Source: Bacteriovoracaceae bacterium (GTDB taxonomy: Bacteria; Bdellovibrionota; Bacteriovoracia; Bacteriovoracales; Bacteriovoracaceae). From it: a stretch of 63,966 nucleotides of DNA. A program made the translations under genes and the position numbers. Positions 53,126-59,977 of this stretch are shown here, piece by piece. Location of the stretch: the NCBI GenBank assembly GCA_023701435.1, contig JAMPXB010000021.1, forward strand, positions 1-63,966. The letters are read 5' to 3'. Under the pieces are notes generated by a model. That model did not search any database. It was not told the DNA's origin and saw nothing but the letters and a program-made list of their open reading frames with translations. Every line of letters starts with the position of its first letter. Positions within the stretch are counted from its first letter, which is position 1.

Positions 53126-53587
53126 TTAGATCTGAGTGTTGCAAGTAGTAGAAGCAACAGTATTAATGTTGTGAGTGATCTCAGATGAAGAAGCGTGTGC
53201 AGTTGTGAAGATTGAAGAATAGTTAGACTTCAATGCCTGGCCGAACTCCATAGAGTTAGCACAACCGTAAACCTTAGAAAGACCAACAATTGTTTCACCA
53301 TTACCACGAGCGATATCGTTAGCAAGAGCTACTTTGTTAGCTTCTACATATGCTTCAGCCTGACCTACTTTTAGAGGAGCTGGAGAATCACAATTTGAAG
53401 TTCCGAGAGTAATACCGATCGATTGAATACCTGTTGTATTAGTAGTACCAGCAAGAACTTGCTTCCACCAAGTTTGATCACCTTCAAATACCATAGAACC
53501 AAGACCACACCCAGCTGAACCATACTTCGCTGCGAATGAAGTTGAAGCCATTAAAGCAATCGTTACTACAACTAATAATTTTTTCAT
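53126..53587 (-). CDS. DUF3015-like secreted protein
   Basis: 153 residues. Signal peptide LLVVVTIALMASTSFAA, then KYGSAGCGLGSMVF and the small GTSNCDSP loop, both typical of DUF3015, with four cysteines (GCGLG, SNCDS, YGCANS, TTCNT). No known function; family members are found in Bdellovibrio-like genomes and others. Codon use suggests good expression. Confidence 0.75.
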   Translation of the reverse strand: MKKLLVVVTIALMASTSFAAKYGSAGCGLGSMVFEGDQTWWKQVLAGTTNTTGIQSIGITLGTSNCDSPAPLKVGQAEAYVEANKVALANDIARGNGETIVGLSKVYGCANSMEFGQALKSNYSSIFTTAHASSSEITHNINTVASTTCNTQI

Positions 53588-53709
53588 CCCTAAAACTCCA
53601 TTGTTAAAGATTTAATTTTCATTAATAGAATTATCCAAATATTAAGATAATGAGCAATAAGAATTATTATTAAACTTTTTATTGGTCATCAAGGCTCTAG
53701 GTATAGGTT

Positions 53710-53726
53710 TAAGATTGCAAATCTTA
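53710..53726. promoter_or_regulatory. Perfect palindrome upstream of the TRL-like gene
   Basis: TAAGATT (53710-53716), GCA, AATCTTA (53720-53726). It lies about 25 bp upstream of TTGACC (53749-53754), a likely -35 hexamer with a loose -10 region (ACTATT/TATTTT near 53772-53780). Confidence 0.4.
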
Positions 53727-53808
53727 AGGTTGCAAAAGCTTATTCATCTTGACCAAACTCTGAATAGACCTACTATTTTATATATACAATTTTACCAAGG
53801 GAGTCTTA

Positions 53809-54117
53809 ATGAAAGTAAATTGTCTTCTGCTTCTTATTTCAGCACTTTTTCTAACAAGCTGTGCCTCAACTGGTCCTACCGGTGGTTTGTTATTTCATGA
53901 TATCAAGTATGGGGTAAACTCTACAACTCACGAGTTTGTCACAAAAAAAGGTGAAGCATGCCAAACAAGCGTACTTGGTCTAGTAGGTTCCGGAGATGCT
54001 TCAATTGATGCTGCTAAAAAAGATGGCAGTATTACAAAGGTCGCTAGCATTGATGCTTCAAGCTTCAGTGTTCTATGGTTCTTTAATAAGTATTGCACTA
54101 TCGTGAGAGGCAATTAA
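53809..54117 (+). CDS. TRL-like lipoprotein
   Basis: 102 residues. Lipobox LFLTSC (Cys18). The mature part has the TRL-like layout: GLLFHDIKYGVNST, KKGEACQTSVLGLV, GDASIDAAKKDGSI and KVASIDASSFSVL ending YCTIVRGN. These proteins are common small lipoproteins with unknown function. AAGGGAG precedes the ATG. A hairpin follows the stop. Confidence 0.8.
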   Translation: MKVNCLLLLISALFLTSCASTGPTGGLLFHDIKYGVNSTTHEFVTKKGEACQTSVLGLVGSGDASIDAAKKDGSITKVASIDASSFSVLWFFNKYCTIVRGN

Positions 54118-54130
54118 CGAATAAATTAGT

Positions 54131-54170
54131 ATCAATCAAGTGATGCATTTACATGCTTCACTTGATTGAT
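54131..54170 (+). terminator. Hairpin after the TRL-like gene
   Basis: Perfect 13 bp arms ATCAATCAAGTGA (54131-54143) and TCACTTGATTGAT (54158-54170) with an inner TGCAT/ATGC pairing. No long T run follows, so it may act weakly as a terminator or mainly protect the RNA end. Confidence 0.5.
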
Positions 54171-54259
54171 TTAACATGCATACTAAATGCATTATTTATA
54201 ATTCGATGTTGAGTAACGTTCCTTTCTCTGACTTTTTCTGTTTGCAAATAAATAAGGAA

Positions 54260-54787
54260 TTAAAAATCTTTGAAGTGATTGATGGTGAGATAAGTGAGTC
54301 TAAGCCGCTTTTCAATTGTTTCATCCAACATTAAGAGCAGTTCTTCTAATTCAAAGGTTAGTCCAAGATCACAGACAAATTTGTCCGCTTCGATTTCGGC
54401 CATGAAGGGCTCCCCTTTCAAGCCTTCAAGTTCATAAAGCACGAAGGCCAGTTCATGGGCCAGATAGGCCACAGCACTTTTCTTCTCCGACTTCAGGAGC
54501 TTTTGAAATTCAGGAAAAACAACAATGGTATTACTTAGGACCGCTCCCGGAGCGGGATGCTGTCTTAGTTCCTGGCTGGGAACAAAGATGACGGGATACT
54601 TGGTCATCATTACTTCCAATACACCGGAAGGAAGATGGGCAAACAATTTATCAAAATGAGCTTTGTTACAAGTTTCAAGAATCCATTGATGCTCTGGCAG
54701 TGAGTAGAAGTAAGCGCTAAAATTCTTTCGAAGTTGTGATTTGTTCGAACGATCTTTAGATAAGAATTTTTGAATTAGATTCATCAT
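54260..54787 (-). CDS. Unknown protein resembling a metallopeptidase without the full zinc site
   Basis: 175 residues. The centre reads AVAYLAHELAFVLYELEG, then EIEADKFVCDLGL. The HE and a later E-x-E-A-D look like the zinc-site region of an HExxH peptidase, but the second His is replaced by Val/Leu. It may be an inactive relative or a coincidental match. No signal peptide is visible. The start is next to a strong hairpin. No family recognised. Confidence 0.5.
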   Translation of the reverse strand: MMNLIQKFLSKDRSNKSQLRKNFSAYFYSLPEHQWILETCNKAHFDKLFAHLPSGVLEVMMTKYPVIFVPSQELRQHPAPGAVLSNTIVVFPEFQKLLKSEKKSAVAYLAHELAFVLYELEGLKGEPFMAEIEADKFVCDLGLTFELEELLLMLDETIEKRLRLTYLTINHFKDF

Positions 54788-54789
54788 GG

Positions 54790-54825
54790 CGTCACCTCTG
54801 TCTTTCTTTTCGGACAGCGGTGACG
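54790..54825 (-). promoter_or_regulatory. Stem-loop hiding the ribosome site of the 175-residue gene
   Basis: On the minus strand CGTCACC-G-CTGTC pairs with GACAG-A-GGTGACG around a 10-base loop. The Shine-Dalgarno GAGGTG (54098+700, that is 54798 down to 54793) is in the 3' arm, 5 bases from the ATG at 54787. Translation would need the stem to open. Confidence 0.5.
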
Positions 54826-54839
54826 TCTCTTAAGGAAAA

Positions 54840-55121
54840 TTATTGATGAAAAGGCTGCTCATCCAAATCGGCAACGAGATTGATCGGTCCCTGATACTTC
54901 TCGCCAATTATACCAAGAAGATCATCAGGTATTTTAGATGCACGATATTTTTTGCCATTGGTAGTCCGAATCCAAAAGCCATTCAATAACTTATCCGCTC
55001 TTGAGATGCGAATTGGCTTGATCGAAATGATATGATCAAGATTAAACAGCAACTCCACCTCTTCGGCTTCCTGGCCCGGAGCAGGTTTGGTTTGAAAGAC
55101 GGTGAACTTTTTAAACTTCAT
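54840..55121 (-). CDS. Unknown 93-residue protein
   Basis: A small cytoplasmic, strand-rich protein: VELLFNLDHIISIKPIRIS and WIRTTNGKKYRASKIPDDL. The N-K-K-Y turn resembles FlbD-like small domains, but this is only a loose likeness. It precedes the 175-residue gene on the same strand, with the stem-loop between them. No family recognised. Confidence 0.58.
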   Translation of the reverse strand: MKFKKFTVFQTKPAPGQEAEEVELLFNLDHIISIKPIRISRADKLLNGFWIRTTNGKKYRASKIPDDLLGIIGEKYQGPINLVADLDEQPFHQ

Positions 55122-55190
55122 AGAGACTCCTTAAAACAATGGAGTTATTTTATAGTGGATTAAAGAGCTTGGGGTTAGAAGGATAAGATT

Positions 55191-55871
55191 TTGAAAATTT
55201 TACAGGAAACTACAGAAGAAACATGGCAATTTACCTCCTTTGCCCAGATGGAAGGAGTTATCAGACGTGTCGATAATCCCACTGAGGTTATTTTACTCCT
55301 CCATGGTCTGGGTGAAAGAGGCAAACGAATCTACCGCAAGCTACTGCCTTTCTTGCCTAAAAACGCCCTGATCATAGCTCCCAATGCCCCCTTTCCGATT
55401 CCCCGGAACAAAGAAGGCCGGATGGATTTTGGCCACTCCTGGTATTTCTACGACAAGTTTGAACGAAAATATTTCATCAATCAGGACCTCGCCAAATATT
55501 GGCTCAGGGATCTATTGAAATTGGAAAATCCCAAGGCCCTTCCAGTAACCATTATTGGTTTTTCTCAGGGAGGCTATCTCGCTCCGCTGGCCGGTAAAGA
55601 GATAAAAGAAACGAGGCTGATCATTGGACTTGGGTGTGAATTCAGGACGACATTGATACAGGAAAAGTTGCCTTTTCCCATGCATGCGATTCATGGTGAA
55701 AAAGATGAAATCATCTCCCCTGCCTCTGCTCAAAGCGAGATCAAAAAACTTAAGGCCCAAGATATACATGTTGAATGGCATTCAGTTCCTGATGCCGGCC
55801 ATGAAGTTACTAACGGAATGGGAATTATTGTAAAATCAATTCTGGAGAAACATGGAAAAAGAAGTTTATAA
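55191..55871 (+). CDS. Alpha/beta hydrolase (carboxylesterase-like)
   Basis: 226 residues. LLLHGLGERG oxyanion region, nucleophile in IIGFSQGGYLA, Asp in HGEKDEIISP and His in PDAGHEVTNG. The layout matches the phospholipase/carboxylesterase group. The start is TTG at 55191, with AAGG 8 bp upstream and no in-frame ATG nearby. Its end overlaps the Nudix gene by 20 bp. Confidence 0.8.
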   Translation: MKILQETTEETWQFTSFAQMEGVIRRVDNPTEVILLLHGLGERGKRIYRKLLPFLPKNALIIAPNAPFPIPRNKEGRMDFGHSWYFYDKFERKYFINQDLAKYWLRDLLKLENPKALPVTIIGFSQGGYLAPLAGKEIKETRLIIGLGCEFRTTLIQEKLPFPMHAIHGEKDEIISPASAQSEIKKLKAQDIHVEWHSVPDAGHEVTNGMGIIVKSILEKHGKRSL

Positions 55872-56364
55872 AGGTCAGATCATTCGTGTAACCGAAGAAA
55901 AAATTGATAACATCGTCTGGGAACGGGCCTACCTTCCCGACGGAGTGATCATCTTCCCCATTACCGACGAAGGTAAAATCATTCTCATTAAAGAGAAGCG
56001 ACCCCATGAAAACCCTCCGGTTAGAATCAAGCCAGTCTCAGGTATTCTGGAGCATGATAAAGGCACTCCGGAAGAGAATGCTCAAAGAGAGATGCAGGAA
56101 GAAATTGGTCTTAAGGCGAGCGAGCTCGAACTCCTTTGGTCCCTGAAAGGCAGCGGTACCATTACTCACAATCAATACTTCTTCATTGGCCGGGGCCTGG
56201 TTCCCTCCAAGCTACCCAATCCAGACGGTGAAGAAGTCATTCTGGAATTAATCGAATTTTCTCCCCAGGAGCTTTATCAGGCCGTTCTGAACAATGAGCT
56301 TAAATGGAGCATGTCGACTTTAGGCATCTTTCGTTTATTGCAAAGGCTCGGGACGCTAGGCTAA
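55852..56364 (+). CDS. Nudix hydrolase
   Basis: 170 residues. The Nudix helix is recognisable in TPEENAQREMQEEIGL, though the first half (GILEHDKG) has Gly where the usual Glu of G-x5-E sits. The catalytic R-E-x-x-E-E-x-G part is intact. By length and the strand pattern before it (VIIFPITDEGKIILIKEKRP) it is like ADP-ribose pyrophosphatases. It overlaps the hydrolase gene by 20 bp. Confidence 0.8.
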   Translation: MEKEVYKGQIIRVTEEKIDNIVWERAYLPDGVIIFPITDEGKIILIKEKRPHENPPVRIKPVSGILEHDKGTPEENAQREMQEEIGLKASELELLWSLKGSGTITHNQYFFIGRGLVPSKLPNPDGEEVILELIEFSPQELYQAVLNNELKWSMSTLGIFRLLQRLGTLG

Positions 56365-56469
56365 AGACCTGATTTTACGTATCAAACAACCAACAATTAC
56401 ATACTTGTTAAAACATTTGTATGATATGCCGAACATATGTATACTTAGTCTCAATAGCGAGGAGCTAAA

Positions 56470-56676
56470 ATGTACGTCTGCATCTGCAAAGGCATCACCG
56501 ATAAACAAATTCAGGAAGCTGTGACTTCCCGAAATACCAATAATCCTAAGGAGATCCTGAAAGCTCTGGGCATTGGTTCGGATTGTGGCACCTGCGTTGA
56601 AGATGCAGTGAATACTCTCCTAGAACAAAGCTCCCGAACTCCTATGGAAATGAAAGACAGCTCAAACAATTCTTAA
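56470..56676 (+). CDS. bfd: Bacterioferritin-associated ferredoxin
   Basis: 68 residues. MYVCICKGITDKQIQEAV and SDCGTCVEDA provide the C-x-C and C-x2-C ligands of a [2Fe-2S] cluster. Bfd binds Bfr and donates electrons to release stored iron. A Ser/Asn-rich tail of about 15 residues is extra. Upstream is an AT-rich region with imperfect inverted repeats (TTGTATGATATG / CATATGTATAC), which may be an iron-regulated operator. bfr follows 77 bp later. Confidence 0.9.
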   Translation: MYVCICKGITDKQIQEAVTSRNTNNPKEILKALGIGSDCGTCVEDAVNTLLEQSSRTPMEMKDSSNNS

Positions 56677-56753
56677 GTCTGTCGATCTGTTTTGATTCTT
56701 CCCATCCATTCCTCTACAATCATTTTTAATACGACTGCTTTTATGAGGTGCTT

Positions 56754-57239
56754 ATGAAAGGTTCTGCTGCCATTATTGATGCTTTAAATTCCGTTCTAAC
56801 CAAAGAACTCACTGCCATTAATCAATACTTTCTTCATGCTCGCATGTTGCAGAATTGGGGTCTTGAAAAAATCGGCAAGCTTGAATACGAAGCTTCCATT
56901 GATGAAATGAAACACGCTGACATGGTTATTAAGCGTATTCTTTTTCTGGAAGGCCTTCCTAATCTCCAAAAGCTCGACAAGCTTCGCATTGGTCAAAACA
57001 TTGCAGAAGTACTTGAGGCCGACCTGGCAGTGGAATACGAAGCTGTTCCTCATTTGAAGAAATGCATCCAACTGGCAGAGGCTGAACATGATTACGCTAC
57101 TCGCGATCTGTTCCTGACGATTTTAAAATCTGAAGAGCATCACATTGATTGGCTTGAAACACAGAGAGATCTGTTGAAGGCAGTTGGGCAGCAGAATTAT
57201 CTGCAGTCGCAAATGGAGCCGGATAAAGGTGCTGAGTAA
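56754..57239 (+). CDS. bfr: Bacterioferritin
   Basis: 161 residues from the ATG at 56754; GAGGTG is its ribosome site, so an in-frame GTG at 56748 is not the start. Ferroxidase residues lie in LTKELTAINQYFLH, YEASIDEMKHADMV (E-x-x-H) and KSEEHHIDWLETQ. The 24-mer stores iron; Met in the DEMKHADM helix is near the usual haem ligand. It pairs with bfd upstream and ends at a strong terminator. Confidence 0.93.
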   Translation: MKGSAAIIDALNSVLTKELTAINQYFLHARMLQNWGLEKIGKLEYEASIDEMKHADMVIKRILFLEGLPNLQKLDKLRIGQNIAEVLEADLAVEYEAVPHLKKCIQLAEAEHDYATRDLFLTILKSEEHHIDWLETQRDLLKAVGQQNYLQSQMEPDKGAE

Positions 57240-57247
57240 ATTATTTC

Positions 57248-57282
57248 GGCCTGTGAGAGGAGACTCTCATGGGCCTATTTTT
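57248..57282. terminator. Terminator after bfr
   Basis: A 12 bp stem with two G-U pairs: GGCCTGTGAGAG pairs with CTCTCATGGGCC around GAGA, followed by TATTTTTAT. It also lies at the end of the minus-strand surface-protein remnant. Confidence 0.8.
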
Positions 57283-57527
57283 ATGGTTGCGTATAAGTCA
57301 CTGTCGAAGAACTCGAACCATTATTACCTAAGCCGTCTTGAAAATTGGCGCCACTGGCATTGATATCCAATGTCTGGCCTGAAGCGCAGGTTGCAGCAAC
57401 ATCAAAGGTAACCGTTGCACCAACCGTATTGAAATTACTTAATAAAATCCCAGTACAGGTTGATAGACTGGTATCAAAGTCAGCTGCAAGAACTGAAGCA
57501 GCGTCGACATTCTCATCGAAAGTTATG
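57281..57527 (-). pseudogene. 3' remnant of a surface protein with an Ig-like (SwmB-type) repeat
   Basis: The minus frame reads ITFDENVDAASVLAADFDTS, LSTCTGILLSNFNTVG, VTFDVAATCASGQTL and ends with a Thr-rich strand (SSSSTVTYTQP). This is the strand order of bacterial Ig-like/SwmB-type repeats from large surface proteins. The coding sense stops at about 57527, where plus-strand transposase sequence begins, so only the last domain of a broken gene remains. Confidence 0.6.
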
Positions 57528-58362
57528 ATACAGAAGCTGGAACAACTACTCCACCGGCTGGAGCAAATGCACCGGCAAAAGCAGCTGATAAGCGTAAAGG
57601 ACGCAAAATCTCTCAACAAGTTGTTGATGAGGTCGCTGAATATAAGAAAGAAATTAAAAGTAATAAAGTCGGATCATCTAGAGTGCAGGTGAATGGAAAA
57701 AACATCATCTGGAGTATGGATGGTGCTATCACAAAAGAGAACGTGAAGGTTGAGAACCAAGTGATCAAGGACAGAGGAACTAGGTGTTGGGTTGGAATGA
57801 AGAGTGCTAAGAAAGCATCATGTTCGAAAGATGTGGTTGAAGCACTTGAAGAGAGCTTCTATAACAAAGGGATTCCTCTTGTGCTCTTAACCGATAATGG
57901 TAGTGCTTTAAACAATATGGACGTCAGTGAATTACTGAAACAGCATAAGGTAATCCATCTTAAGTCCTTGCCGCGAACGCCTCAACATAATGGCGCTGTA
58001 GAGGTAGGCATAAGGAAACTCAGAGAGATCATGAGTTATGGCCAAACAAATCTTAACAGCGATGGATATGTCAAATAACCGCCTTAAGATTTATGGATTG
58101 AAAATGCAGATATGCCTTATAATAAATATGACCATGATTTGTTTTATTTTGATTGTAGCAAAAGACTAATGGAGCTTAAGAAAGAACCGTTAAGCTTCAG
58201 CCAAATACGATTAAAAGAAAGAGAAGTAATCTTTGAAGAGTTAGAGAAAAGAGGATTCGTAACTAAGTGGAAAGTGACAAAATATGGCTGACCTCAAACG
58301 GAAGACTTTGTGTAAAGCTTCTACCTTTGAGACCTGAATCAGCAGAATTAAAAGTAAAATAA
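57527..58362 (+). pseudogene. Decayed IS transposase (integrase-core DDE type)
   Basis: A frame runs from about 57527 to 58078: KRKGRKISQQVVDEVAEYKK, then IIWSMDGAITKENV, LTDNGSALNN (second catalytic Asp) and LPRTPQHNGAVEVGIRKLRE (P-x-x-N-G-x-x-E). This is an rve-type integrase core with catalytic Asp in WSMDG, Asp in TDNG, and Glu in the last helix. Beyond 58040 the sense changes frame (TAMDMSNNRLKIYGL), then again (LFYFDCSKRLMELKKE ... VTKWKVTKYG), then again by one base (LTSNGRLCVKLLPLRPES) to a stop at 58362. At least three frameshifts and missing N-terminal sequence show it is dead. Family probably IS3/IS481-like. Confidence 0.75.
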
Positions 58363-58528
58363 GACGCATGCATCTATTTTAAGGGGTTCTGAAAACACAA
58401 ATTGTATTTAATAAGGAAATTTTAATTTATTACGACAAACTCCATAATCCACTGAAAATACTAGAAATTATTTTAACGAAATCTTGAGGTTAACTAGGAG
58501 ATTTTTTCCAAACCAAAATCTTCCAATC

Positions 58529-58558
58529 CTGACATGGCATAATCTATTGGCATAAAAT
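58529..58558 (+). promoter_or_regulatory. Candidate promoter for yjbQ
   Basis: CTGACA at 58529-58534, an 18 bp spacer, and TAAAAT at 58553-58558, 19 bp before the start. The rest of 58363-58576 shows no gene. Confidence 0.4.
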
Positions 58559-58576
58559 ACATGAAAGGGATAACCC

Positions 58577-58990
58577 ATGACCCAGCAATTCACTCTGACT
58601 CTCCCTGTTTTTTCCAAAGGATTTCATCTCATTACAAATGAGATCATCAGGACCCTGGGAGATGCTCTTCCACAGAGTGGGCTCCTCCACGTTTTTATTC
58701 TTCATACTTCGGCTGCCTTAGCGGTCAATGAGAACGCTGATCCAACTGTTCGCCACGATCTGGATAAGGGCTTTGATTACCTGGCGCCCGCGGATCAACC
58801 GTTCTATCGCCATACTGTTGAAGGTCCTGATGATATGCCCGCTCATATAAAATCAATCATGGCGGGCAGTTCGGTCAGTATTCCTATCACGAATAAACGA
58901 CTCAATTTAGGTACCTGGCAGGGTATTTATTTATGCGAATTTCGGGAGGATGCTCCTCCACGAAAGTTGGTGATGACTGTTTTGAGCTAG
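58577..58990 (+). CDS. yjbQ: YjbQ (UPF0047) family protein
   Basis: 137 residues. GLLHVFILHTSAALAVNENADP, HDLDKGFDYLAP, HTVEGPDDMPAHIKS and NLGTWQGIYLCEFRE are the family hallmarks, including the metal-binding His residues. The family has been annotated as a secondary thiamine-phosphate synthase from E. coli genetics; physiological role is not settled. It starts just after the dead transposase region, with its own likely promoter. Confidence 0.9.
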   Translation: MTQQFTLTLPVFSKGFHLITNEIIRTLGDALPQSGLLHVFILHTSAALAVNENADPTVRHDLDKGFDYLAPADQPFYRHTVEGPDDMPAHIKSIMAGSSVSIPITNKRLNLGTWQGIYLCEFREDAPPRKLVMTVLS

Positions 58991-59008
58991 TCTGATAAAT
59001 CATCATTC

Positions 59009-59977
59009 ATGAGAAAACTCTCCCCTGTTCCTCACGGTTCCTTATTTTTTGCACCCATGGAAGGCATCACTGACGAAGCCTTCAGAAAAGTTATCCTAAA
59101 ACTCTATCCAGAGTGGGATTACCTCGCCTGTGATTTTTTACGGGTCCCCTCTGCCGGACGTTATCCAAATAAGCATCTCATTAAGCATTTTGGAAAAGAA
59201 CTTTTTGAAATTCCCTGGATCCAGGACAAAACCATGTTCCAGATCCTGACTTCACATCGCGCCTTCACTGTTGAGATGGTGAAGCAAGTTGAGGAACTTC
59301 AGATTCCCTGGATGGACATGAATATTGGATGTCCCTCACCGACAGTATGTAAAAATCGTGGAGGATCTTTTCTACTGACTGATTTAGATTCTCTTCGTGG
59401 TCTTGTCAGATCAGTCAGACAAAATTACACCGGTCGCTTTACCGCTAAAATCCGAATCGGATACAGTGACACCAATAATTTTGAAGACTCTATTCGCATG
59501 CTAAATGATGAAGGTGTTGAGATGATCACCGTTCACGGCCGAACCCGTGATGATATGTACAAGGCCCCAGCTCGCTGGAGTTTTATTGAACGCGCCGTAA
59601 AACTCTCCCAGGTTCCAATCATCGGAAATGGTGATGTCTGGAACACAACTGATATCGACCGCATGATGAAAGAAACCGGCTGTCACGGTGTGATGGTGGC
59701 CCGTGGTGCTCTCAAGGCCCCATGGATTGCTCAAGACTATCGTCGCGGTTATTTCGAACCGAGCAAGGAAGAAACCTTCCAAAAGATCAAAAACTTTTTT
59801 GCTGATTATCGGGAACTGCTGGAATCTGAAAACATCTCAGTACGTGGACTTTTAAAACAAAGTAAATCTGTTTCAAGATTCATGTTGGATGGGATTGAAG
59901 GCAGTGAACCTTTGAGAAGGAAGCTTATGCTCTCGCAAACGGTGCCGGAATTTTATTCTTTGATTGAAGGGTTGTGA
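59009..59977 (+). CDS. dus: tRNA-dihydrouridine synthase
   Basis: 322 residues. FFAPMEGITDEAFR at the N-terminus, the active-site Cys in MNIGCPSPTVCKNRGGS, KIRIGY, VHGRTRDDMY and the FMN-binding GNGDVW with VMVARGAL. It reduces uridine in tRNA. Which Dus subfamily is unclear. It follows yjbQ by 18 bp and its 3' end overlaps the convergent fibre gene by 25 bp. Confidence 0.9.
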   Translation: MRKLSPVPHGSLFFAPMEGITDEAFRKVILKLYPEWDYLACDFLRVPSAGRYPNKHLIKHFGKELFEIPWIQDKTMFQILTSHRAFTVEMVKQVEELQIPWMDMNIGCPSPTVCKNRGGSFLLTDLDSLRGLVRSVRQNYTGRFTAKIRIGYSDTNNFEDSIRMLNDEGVEMITVHGRTRDDMYKAPARWSFIERAVKLSQVPIIGNGDVWNTTDIDRMMKETGCHGVMVARGALKAPWIAQDYRRGYFEPSKEETFQKIKNFFADYRELLESENISVRGLLKQSKSVSRFMLDGIEGSEPLRRKLMLSQTVPEFYSLIEGL

